Made by a program: the position numbers and the translations under genes. A stretch of DNA of 64,000 nucleotides, from contig NZ_CP026003.1 in the NCBI RefSeq assembly GCF_003086795.1, forward strand, positions 950,503-1,014,502, written 5' to 3'. The notes beneath the pieces were generated by a model, which was not told where the DNA came from, did not search any database, and saw only the letters and a program-made list of their open reading frames with translations. This DNA comes from Stenotrophomonas sp. SAU14A_NAIMI4_5 (GTDB lineage Bacteria; Pseudomonadota; Gammaproteobacteria; Xanthomonadales; Xanthomonadaceae). Within the stretch, counting starts at the first letter, position 1, and the number at the start of each line of letters is the position of its first letter. Of this stretch, positions 20,167-28,227 are shown one piece after another.

Positions 20167-21165
20167 ATGACGGTTACCGCCAACCAGGTTCTGCGTCCTC
20201 GCGGTCCGCAGATCGAACGCCTTACCGACACCCGTGCAAAGGTCGTTATCGAACCTTTGGAGCGGGGTTACGGGCATACGCTGGGCAATGCCCTGCGTCG
20301 CGTGCTGCTGTCGTCCATCCCGGGCTTCGCCATCACGGAAGTCGAAATCGACGGCGTGTTGCACGAGTACACCACGGTCGAAGGTCTGCAGGAGGACGTG
20401 CTCGAAGTCCTGCTGAACCTGAAGGACGTGGCCATCCGTATGCATTCCGGCGACAGCGCCACCCTGTCCCTGTCCAAGCAGGGTCCGGGCGTTGTCACTG
20501 CAGCTGACATCAAGGTCGACCACAATGTGGAGATCCTGAACAGCGATCACGTGATCTGCCACCTGACCAAGGATACGGCGATCAACATGCGTCTGAAGAT
20601 CGAACGTGGTTTCGGCTACCAGCCGGCTGCCGCGCGTCGTCGTCCGGACGAAGAAACCCGTGCCATCGGCCGTCTGGTCCTGGATGCCTCGTTCTCGCCG
20701 GTCCGCCGCGTCGCCTATGCCGTGGAAGCGGCTCGCGTCGAACAGCGTACCGACCTGGACAAGCTGGTCATCGATATCGAGACCAACGGCACCATCGACG
20801 CCGAGGAAGCCGTGCGCACCGCCGCCGACATCCTCAGCGACCAGCTGTCGGTGTTCGGTGACTTCACCCACCGCGACCGCGGTGCGGCCAAGCCGGCCAA
20901 CAACGGCGTGGATCCGGTGCTGCTGCGCCCGATCGACGACCTGGAGCTGACCGTGCGTTCGGCCAACTGCCTGAAGGCCGAAAGCATCTACTACATCGGC
21001 GATCTGATCCAGAAGACCGAAGTGGAGCTGCTGAAGACCCCGAACCTGGGCAAGAAGTCGCTCACCGAGATCAAGGAAGTGCTGGCTCAGCGCGGCCTGT
21101 CCCTCGGCATGAAGCTGGAGAACTGGCCGCCGGCCGGCGTCGCCAGCCACGGCATGCTGGGCTGA
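20167..21165 (+). CDS. rpoA: RNA polymerase alpha subunit
   Basis: 332 aa. N-terminal assembly domain ([23 protein letters not shown]) and C-terminal domain binding UP elements and activators ([20 protein letters not shown], then [14 protein letters not shown]) are both present. A CCCCCGG-cgac-CCGGGGG stem lies just upstream, between rpsD and rpoA. Confidence 0.99.
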   Translation: MTVTANQVLRPRGPQIERLTDTRAKVVIEPLERGYGHTLGNALRRVLLSSIPGFAITEVEIDGVLHEYTTVEGLQEDVLEVLLNLKDVAIRMHSGDSATLSLSKQGPGVVTAADIKVDHNVEILNSDHVICHLTKDTAINMRLKIERGFGYQPAAARRRPDEETRAIGRLVLDASFSPVRRVAYAVEAARVEQRTDLDKLVIDIETNGTIDAEEAVRTAADILSDQLSVFGDFTHRDRGAAKPANNGVDPVLLRPIDDLELTVRSANCLKAESIYYIGDLIQKTEVELLKTPNLGKKSLTEIKEVLAQRGLSLGMKLENWPPAGVASHGMLG

Positions 21166-21185
21166 TATCGGTAATGCCTGGAGGC

Positions 21186-21209
21186 TCCACCGTTCGCGGT
21201 GGGGCCTTC
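21186..21209 (+). promoter_or_regulatory. Stem-loop in the rpoA-rplQ spacer
   Basis: CCACCG / CGGTGG core with flanking GGC/GCC pairing, shortly after rpoA, in a 191-nt spacer that is long for this junction. No T-tract. The rest of the spacer shows no clear motif. Confidence 0.35.
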
Positions 21210-21356
21210 AACGCAGCAACACATCGCCACGACGAACCCCAGGTTCGCGGGCAGGTCGTCCAGGACGGATGGCCAGGACCAACCGCAGTCCGCGCAGCAA
21301 CGCCAGGATGGCGACAACGATCCACACAGCCTCATCATTAACCAAGGAATATCACC

Positions 21357-21740
21357 ATGCGTCACATGAAGTCTGGCCGTAAGTTCAACCGCACCAGCGC
21401 CCACCGCGAAGCGATGTTCAAGAACATGGCCGCCTCGCTGTTCAAGCACGAGCTGATCAAGACCACCCTGCCGAAGGCCAAGGAACTGCGCCGCGTGGCC
21501 GAGCCGCTGATCACCCTGGCCAAAATCGACTCCGTCGCCAACCGTCGTCTGGCTTTCGCCCGTCTGCGCGACAATGAAGCCGTGGGCAACCTGTTCACCA
21601 TCCTGGGCCCGCGCTACGCGAACCGTCCGGGCGGCTACCTGCGTCTGCTGAAGTGCGGCTTCCGCGCCGGCGACAACGCTCCGATGGCCTACGTCGAGCT
21701 GGTCGACCGTCCGGCCGTGGCCGAGGAAGTGGCCGAGTAA
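21357..21740 (+). CDS. rplQ: 50S ribosomal protein L17
   Basis: 127 aa; [20 protein letters not shown] matches the family N-terminus. Final gene of the ribosomal protein cluster, followed within 30 bp by an intrinsic terminator. Confidence 0.99.
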   Translation: MRHMKSGRKFNRTSAHREAMFKNMAASLFKHELIKTTLPKAKELRRVAEPLITLAKIDSVANRRLAFARLRDNEAVGNLFTILGPRYANRPGGYLRLLKCGFRAGDNAPMAYVELVDRPAVAEEVAE

Positions 21741-21766
21741 TCGGACCGCTCCAACGCGACACAGCG

Positions 21767-21790
21767 AAAGCCCGGCCTCTGCCGGGCTTT
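21767..21790 (+). terminator. Intrinsic terminator of the alpha operon
   Basis: AAAGCCCGGC / GCCGGGCTTT on a CTCT loop, followed by TGCGTTT. Symmetric, so it could also work from the other strand. Confidence 0.8.
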
Positions 21791-21799
21791 TGCGTTTCC

Positions 21800-21838
21800 G
21801 GGGTCGGATCCCTTTCCGCAGGAAAGGGCTCCGACCCC
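21800..21838. repeat. 39-bp GGGGTC-type palindrome
   Basis: Starts GGGGTCGGATCCC and ends in CCGACCCC, with TTTCCGCAGGAAA at the centre. This is a second palindrome family in the window, distinct from the GTAG repeats. A decayed relative follows at about 21857-21892. Confidence 0.75.
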
Positions 21839-21980
21839 ATTCCTCCAGCACAGAGCGTCAGAGCCCTTCGCATGCGCAAAGGTATCTGACCCACACCGTT
21901 CCGACAGGCGTGCCGTGTGGCGGTTCGAACGGGGCGCGCTCTCGGTTACGCTTGGCGCCTGATCCGTTCGAGCGTTGACG

Positions 21981-22487
21981 ATGAATCCTTTGCGCTGGCC
22001 CTTCCGCGCCCAGTTCCTGTTGGGCTTCCTGATCTGCGTGGGCCTGCTCGGCTTCGCCATCTTCCTGCAGCTGAAGATGGGCCTGGAGCCCTGTCCGTTG
22101 TGCATCTTCCAGCGCCTGGCGTTCGCCGCGCTGGGCCTGCTGTTCCTGATTGGTGCCGTGCACGGCCCGTCCAACCGCCCGGGTCGCGCGACCTACGGCA
22201 TCCTTGCCTTCATCGCCGCCGCTGTCGGCTTCGGCATTGCCGCGCGCCACGTGTACGTGCAGATGCTGCCGCCGGAAATGGGCTCCACCTGTGGCCCGCC
22301 GCTGGCCTTCCTGAGCGAGACGATGGGCCCGCTGGAAGTGTTCCGCACCGTGCTGACCGGTACCGGCAACTGCGGCAACATCGACTGGACCTTCCTGGGC
22401 ATGACCATGCCGATGTGGTCCGGCGTGTGGTTCGCGCTGCTGGCGCTGTGGGCGCTGGTGGTGTCGCTGCGCAAGGTCAAGCGCTGA
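21981..22487 (+). CDS. dsbB: Disulfide bond formation protein B
   Basis: Inner-membrane quinone reductase that reoxidises periplasmic DsbA; 168 aa, four predicted transmembrane helices. The first periplasmic loop has CPLC (Cys38, Cys41) and the second loop has Cys104 and Cys131, matching the E. coli redox pairs (41/44 and 104/130). ATG 21981 is chosen; an in-frame TTG two codons upstream is unlikely. dsbA is not in the window. Confidence 0.96.
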   Translation: MNPLRWPFRAQFLLGFLICVGLLGFAIFLQLKMGLEPCPLCIFQRLAFAALGLLFLIGAVHGPSNRPGRATYGILAFIAAAVGFGIAARHVYVQMLPPEMGSTCGPPLAFLSETMGPLEVFRTVLTGTGNCGNIDWTFLGMTMPMWSGVWFALLALWALVVSLRKVKR

Positions 22488-22496
22488 AAGCAGAAC

Positions 22497-22535
22497 GGGG
22501 TCAGATCCCTTTGCGCAGCAAAGGGCTCTGACCCC
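22497..22535. repeat. 39-bp GGGGTC-type palindrome
   Basis: GGGGTCAGATCCC ... CTCTGACCCC with a TTTGCGCAGCAAA centre, 9 bp after dsbB. Same family as the copy at 21800 and the units of the 47.2-47.9 kb array. With the SMAG copy that follows, it fills the dsbB-receptor gap. Confidence 0.75.
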
Positions 22536-22540
22536 ATTGG

Positions 22541-22564
22541 CAGCCACGCGTGGCGTGGCTCTAC
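22541..22564 (-). repeat. SMAG-type palindrome
   Basis: Read on the - strand it is GTAGAGCCACGCCACGCGTG followed by GCTG. Lies between dsbB and the convergent TonB-dependent receptor. Confidence 0.75.
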
Positions 22565-22593
22565 TGTGAATCAGGGATCCGACCCCAGCCCGA

Positions 22594-24726
22594 TCAGAAG
22601 TCCTGCTGCAGGCTCAGGTAGGCACCGCGGCGCGGGCCCCATTGCGGCGCGAACACGCCGACGCCGCCGCCATCACGCAGCTGGTAGCTGCGATCCAGTG
22701 CATTGATCACCGCCACCTGCACGTGCAGCGGATGCCCGCTGTCGGCGTTGAAGTCGTGGCCGGCACTCAGGTTCACCTGCAGGTAGGACGGCAGCTCGCC
22801 ACCGTTGGGCACCGTGTCGGTATCCGAGCGCAGGCCGCTGCCGAATACGTAGTTCGCACCGATGCGGTTGTGGCCGGCGAAGGCGTAGCTGAAGCCACCC
22901 GACGAGGTCAGCTTCTGGTCGTGGTCCAGGTGGATCCAGTGGTCAGCCACGTAGGCCAGGGCCTCCGGGTCGAGGTTGTACTGGCTGGTGATGACGTCGG
23001 TGCCGATGGCCTTGTTCAGGGCTGCATTGAAGTAGGCGCTGAAGGGACCGTTGCTGTAGTCGGCGCTGAATTCCAGGCCGCGGATGTGGCCGCGACGGTA
23101 GTTGAACGTCGAGTAGATGTAGGCAGCGCCGAACTGGCCTTCGTCCTGCAGGCGCGAGACGCGGCGATCATAGGCATCCAGGCCCAGGGTCAGGTGCTCG
23201 CCGACCTGCTGGGAGACGCCGATGTCGTAGTAGTCGCTGCGCTCGGCCAGCGGAATGTTGTTGCCACCGGACGGCTGCGCGTTGGTGGTGCCGTCATACA
23301 GGCTGATGTCGCTGGTGGCGATCAGCTCGCTCGCCGGCGGGGTGAAGTAGCGCGAATAGCCGGCGTGCACGGTGGTGCTGTCGCTGGCATTCCAGACCAC
23401 GCCCAGGCGCGGGCTGAGCTGGCCCTCGGTCTGGCCGAAGGCCTTGTAGCGGTCACCGCGCAGGCCGTAGTTGACCGTCCAGTCCTCGCCGATCTTCCAC
23501 TCGTCCTGCACGTAGACCGCCATCGTGGTGGCCTTGAACGCGCTGCTGTCGGCAATCCGCAGCGGCGTGGTGCTGGTCTGTGCGCCGTCGTCGTCGACCG
23601 GGAACACCCAGCTGTTGTTGCTGGCGCGGGCACGCTCCTGGTTGCCGTACACGCCATAGCGCAGCGTGTGGTTGTCGCCCAGCGGCGTGGAGAAGTCCGC
23701 CTGCAGCGTGTTGGCGCGGTTGCTGCGCTGGACCTGCGAGGCGACGCCACTGAACACCAGATCGCCGGCCACATCGGGATTGAAGCCGACATCGCTGTAA
23801 CGCTGCCCGGCAGAGACCTGGTAGGCGGTCTCGCCCAGCGTGCCCTGCAGCACCAGCATGCCGAAGCGGGTGGTCTCGCGCTGCGTCTCATCCAGCTGGC
23901 TGGAATCGAAGGTGGTGGTGTCCAGGTAGCCGAACTGCGGGGTCTGGCCCGGGTTGACCGGAATCTGGAAGCGGTTGTTGGCGAAGCCGGCGAACACGCT
24001 CAGGCGCGTGGTGTCGTTGACCAGGTAGGTCAGGTCGGCGAACGCCTTGCCCTGGTGGGTATCGTCATGCTCCGGCTTGCGCGAGCTGGTCGGGTTTTCC
24101 AGGCCGACGTCGTTCTGGTCGTAGTTGCCGGTCAGGAACCAGCTCCAGCGTCCCTGCGAGCCCCACCACGAGGCGTTCGGGTTGACCTTGCCGAACGAGC
24201 CGGTGGTGATGCCGACGCTGCCGCCATTGCCGAGCTCGGCGCCACTGCGGGTGGTGATGTCGACCACCGCGGCGGTGCGCTCGCCGAACTGTGCCGGCAG
24301 CGCGCCGTCCATCAGGCGGATGCTCTTGATCGTGCGCGCGTCCAGGGTCTGGCCGAAACCGGAGATCGACTCGGGCAGCAGCACGCCGTTGATGCGGTAC
24401 TGCAGGTTGGCGTGGTCGCCGCGCACGTGCACGCCACCGTAGGAATCCTGGACCACGCCCGGCGCCTGCAGCAGCACCTGGCTGAGCGGCGCGGACGCGC
24501 CCAGCGGCTGCTTCTGGATGTCCTCGGCGGTGATCTGGTACTGGCTGCTGCCGATGTCGGGCGACAGCGCGTTGCGCGCCTGGTCGAGCTGGGCGCTGAC
24601 GGTGACCGTGTCGAGGTCCTTCACTGGCGCGGCGTCCGTGGTGGCATCGGCGGCCAGGGCGAGGGAGGGCAGGCTGGCCAGGGCCAGGGCGAAGGTGATG
24701 CCGGTTGCGAGCAGGGAGGGCTTCAT
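22594..24726 (-). CDS. TonB-dependent outer-membrane receptor
   Basis: 710 aa. Signal peptide (about residues 1-25, ending LALAAD), a plug domain starting with the TonB-box-like DTVTVSA and including QAPGVVQDSYGGVHVRGDH and FGERTAAVVDITTRSG, then a 22-strand barrel ending in the aromatic outer-membrane signature LSLQQDF. Substrate unknown. No metal-binding motif is obvious apart from a short EHDDTH loop. A Zur-like operator 41-55 bp upstream of the start suggests zinc control, so zinc uptake is a reasonable guess, not a demonstrated function. Divergent from the DAHP synthase gene. Confidence 0.93.
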   Translation of the reverse strand: MKPSLLATGITFALALASLPSLALAADATTDAAPVKDLDTVTVSAQLDQARNALSPDIGSSQYQITAEDIQKQPLGASAPLSQVLLQAPGVVQDSYGGVHVRGDHANLQYRINGVLLPESISGFGQTLDARTIKSIRLMDGALPAQFGERTAAVVDITTRSGAELGNGGSVGITTGSFGKVNPNASWWGSQGRWSWFLTGNYDQNDVGLENPTSSRKPEHDDTHQGKAFADLTYLVNDTTRLSVFAGFANNRFQIPVNPGQTPQFGYLDTTTFDSSQLDETQRETTRFGMLVLQGTLGETAYQVSAGQRYSDVGFNPDVAGDLVFSGVASQVQRSNRANTLQADFSTPLGDNHTLRYGVYGNQERARASNNSWVFPVDDDGAQTSTTPLRIADSSAFKATTMAVYVQDEWKIGEDWTVNYGLRGDRYKAFGQTEGQLSPRLGVVWNASDSTTVHAGYSRYFTPPASELIATSDISLYDGTTNAQPSGGNNIPLAERSDYYDIGVSQQVGEHLTLGLDAYDRRVSRLQDEGQFGAAYIYSTFNYRRGHIRGLEFSADYSNGPFSAYFNAALNKAIGTDVITSQYNLDPEALAYVADHWIHLDHDQKLTSSGGFSYAFAGHNRIGANYVFGSGLRSDTDTVPNGGELPSYLQVNLSAGHDFNADSGHPLHVQVAVINALDRSYQLRDGGGVGVFAPQWGPRRGAYLSLQQDF

Positions 24727-24766
24727 GGCGATGGGCTGTGGAAGGGGCCGGAAGAGGAGATGGGAT

Positions 24767-24781
24767 TGTTACTTCGTAACA
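24767..24781 (-). promoter_or_regulatory. Zur-like palindromic operator
   Basis: Perfect 15-bp dyad TGTTAC-TTC-GTAACA, 41-55 bp upstream of the receptor start. The layout matches the core of the proteobacterial Zur box (TGTTATANTATAACA), with the differences confined to the central bases. The rest of the 219-bp divergent gap shows no clear promoter. Confidence 0.45.
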
Positions 24782-24945
24782 CTGCGAGGCGAATCATGCG
24801 CCTGTCCGGGCGGGTGTGGTCATGCGGTTTGTGGCCGATCGCGTTGCCCTTTCCCCGATGTTCAGGCATGTGCAGATGGCGGCCGGGCCTTTGCGACAGC
24901 GGCCGGCTCTGCGACCATGAACGTCCCCCACCCCGGAATCCTGCA

Positions 24946-26337
24946 ATGAGCCTGTCCGCCATTCCGCCCGTCTCCGATCCCGCTGCGACCGCCGCCGGCG
25001 CTGGCTGGTCGCCGGAGAGCTGGCGTGGCAAGACTGCCCTGCAGATGCCGACCTATCCCGATCCCATCGCGCTGGACGCCGCCCTGCACGAGCTGAAGCG
25101 GCTGCCGCCGCTGGTGACCTCGTGGGAGATCCTGGCGCTGAAGCAGCAGCTGGCCGACGCGCAGGAAGGCAAGCGCTTCCTGCTGCAGGGCGGTGATTGC
25201 GCGGAGAATTTCAGCGACTGCGAATCCGGCACGATCTCCAACCGGCTGAAGGTGCTGCTGCAGATGAGCCTGGTGCTGGTGCACGGCCTGCGCCAGCCGG
25301 TGATCCGCGTCGGCCGTTTCGCCGGCCAGTACGCCAAGCCGCGCTCGGCCGACACCGAGACCCGCGACGGCGTGACCCTGCCCAGCTACCGCGGCGACGT
25401 GATCAATGCGCCGGCGTTCACCGAGGCCGCGCGCCTGCCGGACCCGAAGCGGATGCTGCAGGCCCACGCGCATTCGGCGATGACGATGAACTTCGTGCGG
25501 GCGCTGATCGACGGTGGCTTCGCCGACCTGCACCATCCCGAATACTGGAACCTGGAGTGGGTGCGGCATTCGCCGCTGGCCGCCGAGTACCAGAAGATGG
25601 TGGCCTCGATCGGCGACGCGGTGCACTTCATGGAGACCCTGGCCGGGGCCCGCGTGCACAACCTCAACCGCATCGACTTCTACACCTCGCACGAAGCGCT
25701 GCTGCTGCCGTACGAGCAGGCGCTGACCCGGCAGGTGCCGCGCCAGCAGGGCTGGTTGAACCTGAGCACGCATTTCCCGTGGATCGGCATGCGCACCGCC
25801 GCGCTGGATGGCGCGCACGTGGAGTACCTGCGGGGCGTGCGCAATCCGATCGCGATCAAGGTGGGGCCGTCGGTGCAGCCGGACCAGCTGTTGCGCTTGA
25901 TCGACGTGCTGAACCCGGACGACGAACCGGGCCGCCTGAGTTTCATCCACCGCATGGGGGCGGCGCAGATTGCCGAGAAGCTGCCGCCACTGCTGGACGC
26001 GGTGAAGCGCGATGGCCGCCGCGTGCTGTGGGTGTGCGATGCGATGCACGGCAACACAGAGAGCACGGCGAACGGCTTCAAGACGCGTCGCTTCGACAAC
26101 GTGCGCGGCGAAGTGGAGATGTCCTTCGACCTGCATGCAGCGGCGGGCACGCGGCTGGGTGGCGTGCACCTGGAGCTGACCGGTGAGGACGTGACCGAAT
26201 GCACCGGCGGTGCGCGTGAGCTGACCGAGCGTGACCTGGAGCGTGCGTACCGGTCGACGGTGGACCCGCGGTTGAACTACGAGCAGTCGCTGGAGATTGC
26301 GATGGCGATCGTGCGCAAGCAGGAGCAGGCGAGGTAG
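24946..26337 (+). CDS. 3-deoxy-7-phosphoheptulonate synthase, class II
   Basis: First enzyme of the shikimate pathway: condenses phosphoenolpyruvate and erythrose 4-phosphate. 463 aa; plant/Mycobacterium-type class II fold rather than the AroFGH class I. Visible blocks: LLQGGDCAENF, GRFAGQYAKPRS, and WVCDAMHGNTEST with the metal-binding residues. I start at ATG 24946 (MSLSAIPPVSDPA); the much longer frame upstream is antisense to the receptor gene and not real. The next 600 bp are a composite repeat. Confidence 0.96.
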   Translation: MSLSAIPPVSDPAATAAGAGWSPESWRGKTALQMPTYPDPIALDAALHELKRLPPLVTSWEILALKQQLADAQEGKRFLLQGGDCAENFSDCESGTISNRLKVLLQMSLVLVHGLRQPVIRVGRFAGQYAKPRSADTETRDGVTLPSYRGDVINAPAFTEAARLPDPKRMLQAHAHSAMTMNFVRALIDGGFADLHHPEYWNLEWVRHSPLAAEYQKMVASIGDAVHFMETLAGARVHNLNRIDFYTSHEALLLPYEQALTRQVPRQQGWLNLSTHFPWIGMRTAALDGAHVEYLRGVRNPIAIKVGPSVQPDQLLRLIDVLNPDDEPGRLSFIHRMGAAQIAEKLPPLLDAVKRDGRRVLWVCDAMHGNTESTANGFKTRRFDNVRGEVEMSFDLHAAAGTRLGGVHLELTGEDVTECTGGARELTERDLERAYRSTVDPRLNYEQSLEIAMAIVRKQEQAR

Positions 26338-26344
26338 GTTTTTC

Positions 26345-26949
26345 TGCAGGGCTTGCAGCCCTGCACCTGCTGCAATCAACTGCAACTGCAACGTCAACAT
26401 CAAATGCTGGGTGTCCGTGGGTTGGCGGGGCGGTGTGGGTGGGCAGGACACGCCGTAAACCCATCCATGGGGGCTCGATGGCGCCATCCATGGCGCCAAC
26501 GGTCCTGCCCACCCACACCGCCCCACCTCTGACAGATTCCCGCGACGGTTGGTGGGTGCCGACCGTTGGTCGGCACATCTGTCGGATATCGAATGAATTC
26601 ATCCACGCATGGCGTGGATCTACTGGTAACGGCGGCTGTTGGTAGGTGTCGACCGTTGGTCGACACGATTTTTCTGTCAGATATCAATATTCAAAATGGG
26701 ATCCGACACCGTGCCGACCAACGGTCGGCACCCACCATCAGCAGCAGGTTCCGACAGATCGCGGAAAACTGTCGAAGGCGGGGTGGGTCCGGTTGAGGGG
26801 GCGTGAGCCGCATGGATGCGGCGACCGAGCTTACATGGACGTACTTGCAGCGTCCCCCTCAACCGGACCCACCCCGCCTACCCTCAGGAAACCAGCTTTT
26901 GACGTTGACGTTGACGTCGCCTCTGCGGGTGCAGGGTGCAAACCCTGCA
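26345..26949. repeat. Composite palindromic element, copy A
   Basis: About 605 bp built as a giant imperfect palindrome. Outside in: TGCAGGGC/GCCCTGCA hairpins at both ends; GTCAAC units on the left and GTTGAC units on the right; then two long hairpin arms. Arm 1 has a perfect 23-bp stem (26427-26449 with 26502-26524), arm 2 a perfect 25-bp stem (26777-26801 with 26854-26878). Each arm encloses exactly 52 nt containing a small inner hairpin with an ATCCATG or ATGGATG core, placed as mirror images. Between the arms lie SMAG-type palindromes in inverted pairs. Short open frames cross it on both strands but show no recognisable protein. Confidence 0.85.
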
Positions 26950-27013
26950 TACAACACGCTCATGCCCCATGCGCGACCCTGTCCATCCGCGTGTTCGAGT
27001 GGAGGTGGCAAGG

Positions 27014-28156
27014 GTGCATTGGGAGCACATGCAGGCCTATGCATGGCCGTTGGGGTTGGCGCTGGTGATCGGCGGCATCGGTGCATGGGTGATCCTGTGG
27101 GTCTATCACCGGTTGAAGGGGCGCGACCGGCGCCGTGCGCGCATCGGCCGCGTGCTTGGCCTGCCGCTGGCGACGGCGTTGCCGCTTCTGTTGCTGATTC
27201 CCGCACTGCAGGCGACGCCGTTGCAGGATCCGCTGCTGGGCAATCTGCAGCGCATCCTGCACATCAGCCTGGTGGCCTGCTTCATCTGGTTGCTGGTGCG
27301 CGGTGTCGGCGCCATCGAGCGCGCGATCCTGCGCAGCAATCCCATCGACGTGGCCGACAACCTGGAAGCGCGCCGCATCCAGACCCAGACACGTGTGCTC
27401 AGCCGGGTGATCATGGGCGGCATCATCGTGCTCGGCGCCTCGCTGGTGCTGCTGCAGTTCGACATGGTGGCCAAGATCGGTTCGGCGCTGCTGGCGTCGG
27501 CGGGTCTGATCGGCCTCGTTGCCGGTATCGCGGCCAAGCCGGTGTTCGGCAACCTCATTGCAGGCCTGCAGATCGCGGTGACCCAGCCGATCCGCCTGGA
27601 TGACGTGGTGATCGTCGAAGGCGAGTGGGGCCGCATCGAGGAGATCGGCAGCAGCTACGTGGTCGTGCGCATCTGGGATGAGCGGCGCATGGTGGTGCCG
27701 TTGACCTGGTTCATCGAGAACCCCTTCCAGAACTGGACGCGGCGCAGCGCCGACCTGTTGGGTACCGCGTTTTTCTGGCTGGATTACCGCGCACCCATCG
27801 CAGCCATCCGTGCCGAACTCGAGCGCATCTGCCGGGGCGAGCCGCTGTGGGATGGCCGCGTGTGCGTGACCCAGGTGACCGACACCAGCGAGCGTGCGAT
27901 CCAGGTTCGCCTGCTGGTCAGTGCGCGCAGTTCCGGCGATGCGTTCGACCTGCGCTGCCTGGTGCGTGAACGGATGCTCGATTTCCTTGCCCGCGAACAT
28001 CCGCAGTCGCTGCCGCAGGTGCGTGCGCGGCTGCAGCACGAGGACGAACTGGACATGCCGCGCGGGCCGCGTGCGCGCACGGCGGACGTGCGGTCGCCGG
28101 GTGCGGAGGATGGGGAGGCCGCGATCGTGCCTGTGGAGCCAGAGCCCGAACGGTAG
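27014..28156 (+). CDS. MscS-family mechanosensitive ion channel
   Basis: Membrane channel of 380 aa. About four hydrophobic helices near the N-terminus, then the pore-lining helix (IGSALLASAGLIGLVAGIAA) followed by the MscS beta domain (QPIRLDDVVIVEGEWGRIEEI) and a C-terminal cytosolic part with a charged, proline-rich tail. GTG 27014 is chosen because GGAGG lies 8 nt upstream; ATG 27029 is the alternative. Longer in-frame starts run into the composite repeat. Probably releases solutes on hypo-osmotic shock, though many MscS paralogues have other gating. Confidence 0.9.
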   Translation: MHWEHMQAYAWPLGLALVIGGIGAWVILWVYHRLKGRDRRRARIGRVLGLPLATALPLLLLIPALQATPLQDPLLGNLQRILHISLVACFIWLLVRGVGAIERAILRSNPIDVADNLEARRIQTQTRVLSRVIMGGIIVLGASLVLLQFDMVAKIGSALLASAGLIGLVAGIAAKPVFGNLIAGLQIAVTQPIRLDDVVIVEGEWGRIEEIGSSYVVVRIWDERRMVVPLTWFIENPFQNWTRRSADLLGTAFFWLDYRAPIAAIRAELERICRGEPLWDGRVCVTQVTDTSERAIQVRLLVSARSSGDAFDLRCLVRERMLDFLAREHPQSLPQVRARLQHEDELDMPRGPRARTADVRSPGAEDGEAAIVPVEPEPER

Positions 28157-28220
28157 CGCCAAGCCATGCCCGGCGAGCGCAGCGGCATCGTCCCATCCGC
28201 CGGGCATGGCCCGGCGCTAC
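28153..28220. repeat. Inverted SMAG pair
   Basis: GTAGCGCCAAGCCATGCCCGG on the + strand and its inverted partner ending GGCGCTAC, 20 bp apart, between the convergent channel and amidase genes. The pair could fold into one long hairpin and serve as a bidirectional transcript end. Confidence 0.75.
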
Positions 28221-28227
28221 CGGGACG

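Noticed and set aside
22642..24945. Long + strand frame running into the DAHP synthase gene
   Set aside because: Antisense to the TonB receptor; Val/Ala/Gly/Gln-rich with no motif. The family start is at 24946.
26580..26700. CRISPR-like spacing of short palindromes
   Set aside because: Units are SMAG palindromes with irregular spacing and sequence; no constant direct repeat or unique spacers, no cas genes.
26803..27603. Small + strand frame in the composite element (MDAATEL...)
   Set aside because: A similar frame exists in copy B, but it follows from conserved hairpin sequence; no ribosome site and it runs into the MscS gene in another frame.
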